64,000 nt of DNA. It comes from Campylobacter sp. RM5004 (lineage in GTDB: Bacteria > Campylobacterota > Campylobacteria > Campylobacterales > Campylobacteraceae). Numbering within the stretch: the stretch's first letter is position 1; the number at the start of each line of letters is the position of its first letter. The stretch spans positions 648,409 to 712,408 of the forward strand of contig NZ_CP059599.1 of the NCBI RefSeq assembly GCF_022369455.1, written 5' to 3'. The notes below the pieces were generated by a model. That model ran no database searches and had not been told where the DNA came from. It saw only the letters and a list, made by a program, of their open reading frames with translations. Below, in pieces: positions 1 to 8,934 of the stretch. Position numbers and translations under genes: made by a program.

Positions 1-924
1 TTGAGCTTGTTCATTTACACCAACTCTAGGCATTGCAGTTCCTGGAAGTTGTTTTTGTGTATCGTTTATGAACTTATGTAAGTAATCTTCACCTTTTGCA
101 CGAATAATTATTGATAAATCAGGAGGAGTTGAACCCATATAATCTTTTAAATCTCCACCATTTACTTTAGCAATAAAGCCATCATATTTTACATCATGGC
201 ATCTTCCACAAGCATCATCAAATACGATTTTTCTATTTTCAAATTCAATTTTAGCAGCTTTTTCACTATCGCTTAATTTGCTTGCATTAATTTCACTTGC
301 AATTCTTGCTTTTTTATCATCTAAAGCAGCTTTTCCTATGCTGTTTAAATAAGCTACTAGATTTGCTACTGCTTGTGCGTTTTCATCATTGATACTTCCA
401 TCATCTTCTAAGAATGCAGTCATCATAGGATGTGGATTTTCTTCATTGTATTTTTTATGGTTTTTCATTGCTAATGCAGGGTTAATTGAAATAGCCATTA
501 AGAACTTATTATCATAAATAGCACCTGCTGTGCTTAAATCAGGAATGATTATTCCTTGAGCTCCGATACCATCATCTGCATCATTAAATCCTGCAAAACT
601 TGCTCTATGACAGCTTGCACAATTTGCTTCAAAATCAGCTTTACCAGTTTCTACATCACCTTTTAAGCTTGCGATTTTGTCTACATTAGCCCAAAGTTTT
701 TTTGTATCTTCTAATTGTTTAGTAGCTGATTCTATATCTTCTTTTTTGCCACTTGCATTTGCTTTTTCAAGTTCTACTTGAGCTTGAGCAATATCTCCTG
801 CTTTTAGGTCAAAATTTACATTGCTAGTATGCTCGTGCATTTGTGAATGTGCATAAGGCTCAACACCCCAATAAACAATACCTGTAAAAATAACTAATAT
901 TGCAAATATTTTTAACTCTTTCAT
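1..924 (-). CDS. petC: Diheme cytochrome c subunit of the bc1 complex (partial)
   Basis: The first 308 codons are in the window; the 3' end runs off the left edge, so any C-terminal membrane anchor is not visible. It carries electrons from the Rieske/cytochrome b core toward terminal oxidases on the periplasmic side. Two c-type heme motifs are seen: CASCH at residues 102-106 and CGRCH at 239-243. The N-terminus (MKELKIFAILVIFTGIVYWG) is a hydrophobic signal or anchor. The start ATG overlaps the petB stop (TAATG), and petA-petB-petC run in that order as one operon. A diheme c subunit in place of mono-heme cytochrome c1 is the known arrangement in Campylobacterota. Confidence 0.92.
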   Translation of the reverse strand, partial: MKELKIFAILVIFTGIVYWGVEPYAHSQMHEHTSNVNFDLKAGDIAQAQVELEKANASGKKEDIESATKQLEDTKKLWANVDKIASLKGDVETGKADFEANCASCHRASFAGFNDADDGIGAQGIIIPDLSTAGAIYDNKFLMAISINPALAMKNHKKYNEENPHPMMTAFLEDDGSINDENAQAVANLVAYLNSIGKAALDDKKARIASEINASKLSDSEKAAKIEFENRKIVFDDACGRCHDVKYDGFIAKVNGGDLKDYMGSTPPDLSIIIRAKGEDYLHKFINDTQKQLPGTAMPRVGVNEQAQ

Positions 925-2144
925 TACTTAGCCTTTCTTTCCATAAGAGTAATTACCGGTAAAACCACTATTAATAGTGCTAAGAATGTAACAGAAGCAA
1001 CAGTTGCTATTGTATTGTTAATTCCAACAGGAGGTAATTTACCATAAATTGTAAGAACTATCATATCAATTACTAATAACCAAAACCATACAAAGAATGC
1101 TCCACGCTTATGTGCAGGTGCAACTACATTTGAGCGGTCTAGGAATGGTAATACAAAGAAAATAACTTGTGCAATACCAAAGCAAGCAAGTCCTATTTCA
1201 TAAGAAAATCCTCTTAAAATCTCATAGCTCCATAAGAAATACCACTCAGGATAAATATGTGGAGGAGTTTTTAATGCGTTTGCTGGTTCAAAGTTAATTG
1301 GATCCATAGCAAAATCATAGTGATAGCAAACTAAGTAAAAATAAAAAATCATAAATAAGCAAACATAGAAAATATCTTTGCATAAAAAGTCAGGCCAAAA
1401 TGATATAACTTTTGCTTCTTTTTTCTTACCTGCTAAATATTTTTCAGCTTCTAAATCAAAATCAATTTCTTCTGCAATTTCATTATTTACATGTGGAAAT
1501 CTTAAAGCATAGAAGTGAATTGCAATGAAAGCAATTACAACGATAGGAAGTAAGCAAACATGTAACATGAAAAATCTATTTAATGTAGCATCTCCTACTG
1601 CATAATCTCCTCTAATCCATTCAACTAATTCAGCACCAATAAATGGAATACCACCGAAAAGATTAGTAATAACCATTGCTGCCCAGTAGCTCATTTGTCC
1701 CCAAGGTAACATATAACCACTAAACGCTTCAGCAGAAAATAATACGAATAATACCATACCACTTATCCAAATTATCTCACGACCTTTTTTATAAGAGCCA
1801 TAATAAATTCCTGTAAATAAGTGAATATACATGATTAAAAATACAACAGAAGCAGCAACCCCGTGCATATGGCGCCAAAGCCAGCCGTATTCAACTTCTT
1901 GCATAATTGTTTTATTAACACTATCAAAAGCTAGTGCAACATCAGGCTTATAATACATTACAAGCAATAAACCTGTTACGAATAAAATGGCAAACATAGT
2001 AAGTAAGATTACTCCCATTGCCCAAAGAAAATTAATTTTTTTTGGAATCCAGTATTGTGTCATCATAACTTGCATAAATTTTTTGATTGCAAGTCTTTGA
2101 TCTAGCCAATCAACAATTCCATTTGATTTTTCAAAATGTGCCAT
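924..2144 (-). CDS. petB: Cytochrome b subunit of the bc1 complex
   Basis: Integral membrane quinol-oxidising subunit, 406 residues. Heme ligands are visible as His94/His108 on one helix and His195/His210 on another, and the quinol-site PEWY motif is present (PEWYFLWSYE). Many hydrophobic helices follow each other through the protein. It lies between petA and petC: it starts 2 nt after the petA stop and overlaps the petC start. Length fits a full cytochrome b with the C-terminal subunit IV part fused. Confidence 0.96.
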   Translation of the reverse strand: MAHFEKSNGIVDWLDQRLAIKKFMQVMMTQYWIPKKINFLWAMGVILLTMFAILFVTGLLLVMYYKPDVALAFDSVNKTIMQEVEYGWLWRHMHGVAASVVFLIMYIHLFTGIYYGSYKKGREIIWISGMVLFVLFSAEAFSGYMLPWGQMSYWAAMVITNLFGGIPFIGAELVEWIRGDYAVGDATLNRFFMLHVCLLPIVVIAFIAIHFYALRFPHVNNEIAEEIDFDLEAEKYLAGKKKEAKVISFWPDFLCKDIFYVCLFMIFYFYLVCYHYDFAMDPINFEPANALKTPPHIYPEWYFLWSYEILRGFSYEIGLACFGIAQVIFFVLPFLDRSNVVAPAHKRGAFFVWFWLLVIDMIVLTIYGKLPPVGINNTIATVASVTFLALLIVVLPVITLMERKAK

Positions 2145-2146
2145 GA

Positions 2147-2647
2147 TTAAGCCTTTCCTGCATTTTTCATAATTTCTTCATACTCTTTACCGATTTCACC
2201 TAAAACTAATTTTGTTCCATCTATTGCAAAAGGTGGAATTTCAAGTGGAGTTGGAGGTGGTCCAGCCATATTTTTACCATTTATATCAAATACGCCACCA
2301 TGACAAGCACAAACAAAGTTTTTATCTTTTTCATGGTAAGCGGGAATACAGCCAAGGTGAGTGCAAAGTCCTATAACAACGGTATATCTAGAATCTCCTG
2401 CAACCACATCAGTATTGCTTTCTTCCATATCTTTTGATTTTTTTAGAATGAAAATTGGTTTTTTTCTCCATTCAACTGTTCTTAATTCTCCGTCAGCTAA
2501 AGGCGATAAATCAACGGTCGTAAAACCTGCTGCTTTTACACTAGGAAGTGGATCCCAAGTTTTTTTCATACCCACTAGTGTAAAAACACCACCAACAGCC
2601 GCAGCAGCGCCTAGGGTAAAGCCCATAAAGCTTCTTCTACTAGCCAT
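2147..2647 (-). CDS. petA: Rieske iron-sulfur subunit of the bc1 complex
   Basis: 166-residue [2Fe-2S] protein that takes electrons from quinol. The cluster motifs are CTHLGC (residues 95-100) and CACHGG (113-118), giving two Cys and two His ligands plus the usual disulfide pair. The N-terminus has a twin-arginine signal (SRRSFMGF) followed by a hydrophobic Ala/Gly-rich helix, so Tat-dependent insertion is expected. It is the first gene of petABC; the start has a good ribosome site (AAAGGAT). The gene is divergent from flgB. Confidence 0.96.
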   Translation of the reverse strand: MASRRSFMGFTLGAAAAVGGVFTLVGMKKTWDPLPSVKAAGFTTVDLSPLADGELRTVEWRKKPIFILKKSKDMEESNTDVVAGDSRYTVVIGLCTHLGCIPAYHEKDKNFVCACHGGVFDINGKNMAGPPPTPLEIPPFAIDGTKLVLGEIGKEYEEIMKNAGKA

Positions 2648-2732
2648 AATTATCCTTTCATAAAGTTTGAAAATAAACGTTTAGTTTAGTGAAAATTAGG
2701 TAAATATTACAAGTATATGATTATTAATACTT

Positions 2733-2749
2733 TTGGAATATTATTTGCT
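2733..2749 (+). promoter_or_regulatory. Sigma-54 promoter of flgB
   Basis: TTGGAATATTATTTGCT has GG at 2735-2736 and GC at 2747-2748, exactly the GG-N10-GC spacing of RpoN promoters. It lies 36 nt before flgB. Flagellar rod and hook genes are under RpoN and FlgSR in Campylobacter, which fits. Confidence 0.82.
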
Positions 2750-2784
2750 CTAGTGCTTGAATAATACTTAACTAAGGAGTTAAA

Positions 2785-3255
2785 ATGGAATTTTATAAAT
2801 CTAAACCATTAATTGTGAGTGCATTAGCTGGTAGGGATTTAAGAAATAAATTAATTAGTTCAAATATAGCAAATATTGATACTCCTTTTTATAAAGCAAG
2901 AGATGTAGATTTTGAAACAATTTTAAATGAAAATGCAAATACGCTTTACAAAACTACACAAGCACCTGCAACAGCAGCAACAAATCCTATGCATTTTGGA
3001 ATAGGTATGAGTAATAAATTAGCAATTACAAATGAAAGACATTTGCAGCCTTTAGAATTTTCAAATGATAAAAGTGGAACTATTTTTGCTAGAGATGGTC
3101 ATTTGCAAAGAAATGATGCAAACTCGGTTGATTTAGATGTTGAAACAAGTGAGTTAAGCAAAAACGCTATTATGATTAGCGCACTTGATTCGGTTCTAAA
3201 AAAACAAAGCGAAGTTGTAAGAACTATAATAGAAAGTAGTTCTAAATTAAGTTAA
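2785..3255 (+). CDS. flgB: Flagellar basal-body rod protein FlgB
   Basis: Proximal rod component, 156 residues. The N-terminal motif LISSNIANIDTPFYKARDVDF is typical of rod proteins (ANxxTPxYKA), and the C-terminus forms the partner helix. It begins the flgB-flgC-fliE operon behind a sigma-54 promoter. The start has AAGGAG 7 nt upstream. It is exported by the flagellar type III system and has no cleaved signal. Confidence 0.95.
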   Translation: MEFYKSKPLIVSALAGRDLRNKLISSNIANIDTPFYKARDVDFETILNENANTLYKTTQAPATAATNPMHFGIGMSNKLAITNERHLQPLEFSNDKSGTIFARDGHLQRNDANSVDLDVETSELSKNAIMISALDSVLKKQSEVVRTIIESSSKLS

Positions 3256-3264
3256 GGATAGGTT

Positions 3265-3756
3265 ATGGCATTTTTAAGTGATTTTGATATTAGTGGTTAT
3301 GGATTAAGCGCTCAAAGGTTTAGAATGAACTTAATTAGCTCAAATATAGCTAATGCAAATACTACAAGAACTAATGAAGGTGGTCCTTACAGAAGGCAAG
3401 ATGTAGTATTTAAAGCAATCAATTTTGATGATGTTTTAAATGATGAGATAAATTCTAAAAATAGTTTTTTTGAATATGAAAATCCTTTAAATGACCCTGT
3501 TAATTTTCCTGAAGCAAAACCTGCAGTAATGGGTGTAGTTGTAGATAAAGTAGTAAGAGATGATAAAGATTTTATTTTAAAATACGAGCCAAATCATCCA
3601 GATGCAAATGCTAAAGGTTATGTAGCATATCCAAATATAAATCCAGTGGTTGAGATGAGTAATTTAATAGAAGCAACAAGAGCTTATCAAGCAAACGTAG
3701 CAGCATTTACAAGTGCAAAAACAATAGCTCAAAGCGCTATTGATTTATTAAGATAG
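3265..3756 (+). CDS. flgC: Flagellar basal-body rod protein FlgC
   Basis: 163-residue rod protein. N-terminal LISSNIANANTTRTNEGGPYRRQ and the C-terminal VVEMSNLIEATRAYQANVAAF are FlgC family signatures. It follows flgB by 9 nt and precedes fliE by 9 nt, so the three are translated from one transcript. Confidence 0.96.
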   Translation: MAFLSDFDISGYGLSAQRFRMNLISSNIANANTTRTNEGGPYRRQDVVFKAINFDDVLNDEINSKNSFFEYENPLNDPVNFPEAKPAVMGVVVDKVVRDDKDFILKYEPNHPDANAKGYVAYPNINPVVEMSNLIEATRAYQANVAAFTSAKTIAQSAIDLLR

Positions 3757-3765
3757 GAATGAAAT

Positions 3766-4062
3766 ATGAATAATATTAAAATCAATCAAGGCTTAGTTCA
3801 AGGTTTTGAAAATCCTAAATCAAATTCTATTAAAAATAATGGTTTTTCATTTGAAGATGTTTTAAAACAAGAACTAGAAGAATTAAATCAAGAACAAATC
3901 GTAGCAGATAAAGCTATGGCAGATGTTGCTACTGGCAATGTAAAAGATTTACACCAAGCAGCAATTGCTATTAATAAAGCAGAAACAAGTATGAAATTTA
4001 TGTTAGAAGTAAGAAACAAAGCAATAAACGCATATAAAGAGATAAGTAGAACTCAAATATAA
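3766..4062 (+). CDS. fliE: Flagellar hook-basal body complex protein FliE
   Basis: 98 residues; joins the MS ring to the rod. The C-terminal half (AAIAINKAETSMKFMLEVRN, then AYKEISR) is the conserved FliE helix. Third gene of the rod operon. The next gene, a penicillin-binding protein, starts 3 nt later, the same neighbour as in C. jejuni. Confidence 0.95.
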   Translation: MNNIKINQGLVQGFENPKSNSIKNNGFSFEDVLKQELEELNQEQIVADKAMADVATGNVKDLHQAAIAINKAETSMKFMLEVRNKAINAYKEISRTQI

Positions 4063-4065
4063 ATA

Positions 4066-5856
4066 ATGCAAACAAGTTATGAGCCTAGTAAAAGAACATT
4101 TGTAATTTTAATTTTATTATTATTGGTTGCGTTACTTGTTATTTTTACTTTTACTAGGACAAAAACCGATGAAAGAAATGTCGGAAATATTGAACGCGGT
4201 GAAAGAGTTGGTGCTTTAAACGGAGATATAGTAAGTGCTGACGGATATACTTTAGTTACAAGTAGGCGTATTTATAGAGCTGAAATAGATATAAGAAGTA
4301 TAAATTTAGATAAATTAGATTATTTTTTAAAATTGTTTCAAATATATGCTTTTATTGATGATAAAGAGATTAAAGATATAAAAGCAAGATTACTTAAAGC
4401 CTTAAAGCAAAAAAAGGTATATAATTTCGTTTTATCAAAAGATATAGATTCAAAAGCTGCAAGTTACCTTCAAGAATTATCTAAAAAATTATATGTATCA
4501 GGATTTTTTAAATCATTTAAAAATGCAAATGGCAAAGTAAGCACAAGAAGGCTTGAGATTATTGAACACAAAGAAGAAAGAGTATTTTCAAAAGGCGATA
4601 TTTTAACTCCTGTTTTGGGATATTCGCAATTAAGTTTAGAAGATGGAATTTATGCAAATATTCCAAAAAAAGGCTTAGAAAAATATTATGAACAATATTT
4701 AAGTCCAAAGAGTGATTATAAAATTATAGGAAATAAAGATATAGGTGGAAATATCATAATAAATTCTGAAAGCTTTATAAGTGAAAAAGTAAGTGGTAGC
4801 AATATTCATCTTAATATTAATTTAAAACTTCAAAAGGGTATAGAAAATATAGCAAGTGTTGCTAGAAAAAATTTCGGAGCAAAGCAAGTAATTATAGGTA
4901 TTTTAGATAGTAAAGATGCTAGTGTAATAGCACTTGCAACCAGTAAAAGATATGATCCATATAATAGAAAAAGTGATTTATCTTTTTTAAATACTGATGC
5001 TGTGGAATTTGAATACGAGCCTGGCTCGGTTATTAAACCTATTGCTTTTGCAAATTTATTAAAACTAAATCGTTTAACGCCATTTGAGTGGGTAAAAACT
5101 TATGGTGGAAGAATGAAACTTGATAAATACTATATCACTGACACTCATCCTATGGATAGTATGATTGCTGAAGATATTATCGTGCATTCATCAAATATCG
5201 GAATGGTTCAAATATCTAATAAAGAAAGTGTAAAAGAATTAATTAATGGTTATTTGGAATTTAATTTAGGAAGTTTAACAGGAATTGATTTGCCTTATGA
5301 AAAAGCAGGTTTTATCAAAGATGCAAAAAAAACTTATGAAGTAGAAAAAAATACTATGGCTTATGGATATGGTTTTAGAACTACTTTTATACAACTTTTA
5401 GCAGCTTATAATGTATTTAATAATCGTGGAATTTGGATTAGCCCTAAGATTGCGAAGTATTATAAAGAAGATGAAGAATTAAAAGAACTTTATAAAAAAG
5501 AAGAAAGAGAAGTTTTACCATTAGAAATTGCTAAACAAATGAATAGGATTTTAATTAAAACTGCAAATCAAAAATCATTAGCAAAATACTGGCCTTTAGG
5601 AATTAGTGTAGGTGGCAAAACAGGAACAGCAAGAATTAGCTCAAGTGGAAAATACGAAAGAGAATATAACGCAAACTTCTTTGGATTTGCAAATGATGAG
5701 AATAATAGATATACAATAGGCGTTTTGGTTATGAGTCCTGATAAAGATAAAGAAGGTTATTATGCTGCTCAAACTGCTTTGCCTGTTGCTGCACTTGCAA
5801 TATCGCAATTAATTGAAGATGGCTTCTTAAAGCCTAGTTATAATAGAATTGATTAA
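4066..5856 (+). CDS. Penicillin-binding protein 2 / FtsI-type transpeptidase
   Basis: 596-residue class B PBP. One N-terminal membrane helix (about residues 11-29) anchors it in the inner membrane; the transpeptidase domain has SVIK (Ser321, Lys324), SSN near 375-377 and KTGTA near 518. It cross-links septal or lateral peptidoglycan. It directly follows fliE, so its transcription may be coupled to the flagellar operon. The ribosome site is weak. FtsI (division) is more likely than MrdA from neighbourhood and size, but sequence reading alone does not settle this. Confidence 0.9.
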   Translation: MQTSYEPSKRTFVILILLLLVALLVIFTFTRTKTDERNVGNIERGERVGALNGDIVSADGYTLVTSRRIYRAEIDIRSINLDKLDYFLKLFQIYAFIDDKEIKDIKARLLKALKQKKVYNFVLSKDIDSKAASYLQELSKKLYVSGFFKSFKNANGKVSTRRLEIIEHKEERVFSKGDILTPVLGYSQLSLEDGIYANIPKKGLEKYYEQYLSPKSDYKIIGNKDIGGNIIINSESFISEKVSGSNIHLNINLKLQKGIENIASVARKNFGAKQVIIGILDSKDASVIALATSKRYDPYNRKSDLSFLNTDAVEFEYEPGSVIKPIAFANLLKLNRLTPFEWVKTYGGRMKLDKYYITDTHPMDSMIAEDIIVHSSNIGMVQISNKESVKELINGYLEFNLGSLTGIDLPYEKAGFIKDAKKTYEVEKNTMAYGYGFRTTFIQLLAAYNVFNNRGIWISPKIAKYYKEDEELKELYKKEEREVLPLEIAKQMNRILIKTANQKSLAKYWPLGISVGGKTGTARISSSGKYEREYNANFFGFANDENNRYTIGVLVMSPDKDKEGYYAAQTALPVAALAISQLIEDGFLKPSYNRID

Positions 5857-5894
5857 TACTTCTTATATAAAATCTCTTTAAAAACGGATATATA

Positions 5895-6602
5895 ATGCAA
5901 GATATTAAAAATAAAATGATAGCTTTTGCTAATGAAGTAACGGCTAATTTTAATGGAGCGGTTTTAGGTCTTAGCGGTGGCCTTGATAGTGCTATTGTGT
6001 TAAGAATTTTAAGTGAATGTGATAAAAAACCGCATTGTCTTATAATGCCAACAAATATTTCAAATAAAAACAATCTTGAAGATGCTATTAATTTAGCTAA
6101 AACTTATGCTTTAAGATATGAAATTATAAATATTCAAGGCATTTTAGATGAGTTTATTAAGGCTAGTAATTCTAAAGATAAGGTTTTAATAGGTAATTTT
6201 GCAGCTAGAATTAGAATGAGTTTATTGTATGATTATTCAGCTAAACATAATTTATTAGTTGCAGGCACTAGTAATAAAAGTGAATTAATGCTAGGATATG
6301 GCACTATTTGGGGTGATTTAGCCTGTGCTTTTAATATTTTAGGAGATTTTTATAAAAGTGAATTGTTTGAGTTTGCAAGGTTTTTAAATATTCCTAATAA
6401 TATAATTAGCAAAAAACCAAGTGCTGATCTTTTTGAAGGTCAAGATGATGAAAGCGATATAGGTTATACTTACGCTGAAATAGATGAGTTTTTAAAAAAT
6501 TATGAAAATAATATAATTGATAATAATTATATAAAACTATTAGATAGAATAAATAAAAATAAGTTTAAAAGAGAAAATATAAAAATATTTAGAAGGTCAT
6601 AG
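5895..6602 (+). CDS. nadE: NAD+ synthetase (ammonia-dependent type)
   Basis: 235 residues; makes NAD from deamido-NAD with ATP and ammonia. The PP-loop GLSGGLDSAIV (ATP pyrophosphatase) is at residues 25-35, and later motifs GTSNKSELMLGYGT and KKPSADLFEGQDDE are typical of NadE. There is no glutaminase domain, so ammonia is used directly. It starts an operon-like run nadE - aminotransferase - lpxK - cutA - thrC - kdsB - rmuC, with tiny gaps or overlaps. Confidence 0.95.
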   Translation: MQDIKNKMIAFANEVTANFNGAVLGLSGGLDSAIVLRILSECDKKPHCLIMPTNISNKNNLEDAINLAKTYALRYEIINIQGILDEFIKASNSKDKVLIGNFAARIRMSLLYDYSAKHNLLVAGTSNKSELMLGYGTIWGDLACAFNILGDFYKSELFEFARFLNIPNNIISKKPSADLFEGQDDESDIGYTYAEIDEFLKNYENNIIDNNYIKLLDRINKNKFKRENIKIFRRS

Positions 6603-6604
6603 AT

Positions 6605-7732
6605 ATGAAAGAAATTTCTTGTTTTTTGAATGTTATAACAGAAGATGATAAAGAGTTTTTAATTAAGTCACTTGATGATGATATAAATACTATTCAGATG
6701 CTAGAAGATAATTTAAAAGAGATTTATAAAGGCTCTCATATTGTATTAACGAATAATCACACAGCAGCACATCATTTAGCTTTAAGTGCAATTGATTTAA
6801 AGCGTGGAGATAAAGTGATTTGCTCTGTAAATTCATTCCCAACAATAGCTCAAAGCATTAGATATTTTGATGCTGAGCCTATATTTGTTGATGTTGAGCT
6901 TGATAGTTTTAATATTGATATTGCAAGTTTAGAACAAGCTTTAATAAAACATAATCATAAAAAATTAAGAGCAGTTTTCGTAAATCATACTGCTGGACTT
7001 GCTGCAAAACTTGATGAAATAAGAGAGCTTTGTAATAAATTTAATGTAGCAGTTATTAATGATTGCGGATTTGCATTAGGTATGGAATATAAAGGCGAAT
7101 TAGTTGGAGGTAAGGATTTAATCTCATCTTTTGGTTTTAATGCTATGAGAAAAGACCCTGTTTTTGCAGGTGGATTTTTAGTAATTAATGATGATAAAGT
7201 TTATGAAAGAGCTAAATTGCTAAACTCAAACGGAATTTCATCTAATGCTTGGGGAAATGATGGAAACTTAGGTTATTTTTACGATGTAACTGATATAGGC
7301 CATGAATACGAGATAACAAAAGTTTGTGCATCTTTAGCTTTATCAAAAGTAAAAAATTATAAATATTATTTAAAAAGAAGAAGAGAGATTGCTAAAATTT
7401 ACGATGAAGAATTAAAAAATTTAAAACATATTAAATTACCTGCAATTGATAAAGAGCATACATTCTTAAGATATATTATAAAAGTTGATAAAAATAGAGA
7501 TAATTTCGCAAGAAAATTAAAAGAAATGGGAATTAACACAGGAATTCACTTTATTCCACTTAATTTTCTAACATATTATAAGCAAAAGTATAATTTAAAA
7601 ATCAATGATTTTCCAAATGCTTTAGCAAATTATGCTCAAATTTTATCAATTCCTATTCATATAAATCTTAGCGATGAAGATGTAAAAAGAGTTTGTGATG
7701 CTATAAAAACTCTTGATTCAAGCTGGATTTAA
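6605..7732 (+). CDS. DegT/DnrJ/EryC1-family aminotransferase-like protein
   Basis: 375 residues with the fold pattern of sugar-nucleotide aminotransferases: TNNHTAAHHLALSA near the PLP phosphate site, CSVNSFPTIAQSI, and NDCGFALG in the position of the PLP-pyridine Asp region. In the usual Lys motif (FSFxxxKxxxxxEGG) this protein reads FGFNAMRKDPVFAGG: Arg182 aligns with the PLP lysine and Lys183 is one residue later, and the Glu before GG is Ala. It may use a shifted lysine, or have a different reaction such as dehydration. It lies between nadE and lpxK, so an envelope sugar role is possible but not shown. Confidence 0.75.
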   Translation: MKEISCFLNVITEDDKEFLIKSLDDDINTIQMLEDNLKEIYKGSHIVLTNNHTAAHHLALSAIDLKRGDKVICSVNSFPTIAQSIRYFDAEPIFVDVELDSFNIDIASLEQALIKHNHKKLRAVFVNHTAGLAAKLDEIRELCNKFNVAVINDCGFALGMEYKGELVGGKDLISSFGFNAMRKDPVFAGGFLVINDDKVYERAKLLNSNGISSNAWGNDGNLGYFYDVTDIGHEYEITKVCASLALSKVKNYKYYLKRRREIAKIYDEELKNLKHIKLPAIDKEHTFLRYIIKVDKNRDNFARKLKEMGINTGIHFIPLNFLTYYKQKYNLKINDFPNALANYAQILSIPIHINLSDEDVKRVCDAIKTLDSSWI

Positions 7733-8667
7733 TGAGTTTTTTAGATAGGTATTTTTTTAAACCTTCAATATGGCAAAAGTTGATTATTTTTTTACTTTTG
7801 CCATTTTCTTTGCTTTATGCTTTAATTTCAATAATTTCTTTTAAAAAACAAAAAAAATATAATTTTAATATTCCTATAATTAGTATAGGAAATATTAGCG
7901 TAGGTGGCAATGGAAAAACTCCTTTTTGTAAGGCTTTAAGCGATATTTTATACTCAAAATATCAAGATAATATTTTTATTATTCTTCGTGGATATAAGCG
8001 TAAAAGTAAAGGCGTAATTTTAGTGAAATTCCGAAATCAAATTCTATGTGATTTAGCAAGTTCTGGTGATGAAGCAATGGAACATGCGATATTTACTAAA
8101 GCAAATGTTATTGTTAGCGAAGATAGAGTAAAAGGCATTCAAAAAGCACTAGAGTTAGGTGCAAAATGTATTATTTTAGATGATGCTTTTAGTAAGCAAA
8201 ATATAAATAAATTTGATATTTTGCTCAATTCTAAAATCAAATATAAATATAATTTTTGCTTGCCAAGTGGTGCTTATAGGCTTCCTAAATCTTATGAAAA
8301 ATTAGCAAATTTTAATGCTTATGAAGATATTCATTTTGTAAGAAAATCTTATATAAAAGAAATAAAAGAAGATATGATTTTAATTTCTGCAATTGCTAAG
8401 CCTTTTAGATTATTAGTTTATAAAGACCTTGTAAAAGCTCATTATTTTTATAATGACCATGCTGAATTTAATAAAGATGAAATCATAAATCTTTTAAAAA
8501 AGCACAATGCAAAACATATTTTGCTTAGTAAAAAAGACTATGTAAAAATGAAAGATTTTGGCTTAAGCCTTGTAATAATTGATGAAGAATTAATAATTTA
8601 TGATGAGTTAAAAAATGCTATAAATGATTATTTAAAGGAGTTTGATGTATCTAATAAAGACAACTAG
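7732..8667 (+). CDS. lpxK: Tetraacyldisaccharide 4'-kinase
   Basis: 311 residues; phosphorylates the lipid A disaccharide at the 4' position at the inner membrane. The Walker A-like NISVGGNGKTPF is at about residues 54-65, and the N-terminus has a membrane helix (LIIFLLLPFSLLYALISII). The start overlaps the previous stop (TAATG). The order nadE - aminotransferase - lpxK - thrC - kdsB resembles the C. jejuni Cj0810-Cj0813 region. Confidence 0.93.
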   Translation: MSFLDRYFFKPSIWQKLIIFLLLPFSLLYALISIISFKKQKKYNFNIPIISIGNISVGGNGKTPFCKALSDILYSKYQDNIFIILRGYKRKSKGVILVKFRNQILCDLASSGDEAMEHAIFTKANVIVSEDRVKGIQKALELGAKCIILDDAFSKQNINKFDILLNSKIKYKYNFCLPSGAYRLPKSYEKLANFNAYEDIHFVRKSYIKEIKEDMILISAIAKPFRLLVYKDLVKAHYFYNDHAEFNKDEIINLLKKHNAKHILLSKKDYVKMKDFGLSLVIIDEELIIYDELKNAINDYLKEFDVSNKDN

Positions 8668-8932
8668 TAATGATGAAGCAATACTTAAAAAAATAGCACA
8701 AAAATTAGTGAAAAAAGATTTAAGCAAGTGTGTTCATATAATAAAACTTGAAAGTATTTATAAATGGCAAGGCAAAATACAAAATGATGATGAATATTGC
8801 TTAGAAATTAAGTCAAATAATGTTAAAAAAGTTTATAAAGTAATCAAAAAACACCATAATTACGAATGTTTTGAGTTTGTGTATTATAAATTTAAAACAA
8901 GTAAAGAATATTTAAAATTTTTAAAGGAGTAA
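8645..8932 (+). CDS. cutA: CutA1-like divalent-cation tolerance protein
   Basis: 95 residues. The pattern matches CutA trimers: LVKKDLSKCVHI, then YKWQGKIQNDDEYCLEIKS (the Y-W-GK-E-K core) and IKKHHNYE near the C-terminus. The ATG at 8645 is chosen over a TTG at 8642 because AAGGAG at 8635-8640 gives better spacing. It overlaps the lpxK 3' end by 23 nt. The function in bacteria is loosely defined (metal tolerance or a small signalling fold). Confidence 0.8.
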   Translation: MYLIKTTSNDEAILKKIAQKLVKKDLSKCVHIIKLESIYKWQGKIQNDDEYCLEIKSNNVKKVYKVIKKHHNYECFEFVYYKFKTSKEYLKFLKE

Positions 8933-8934
8933 TG

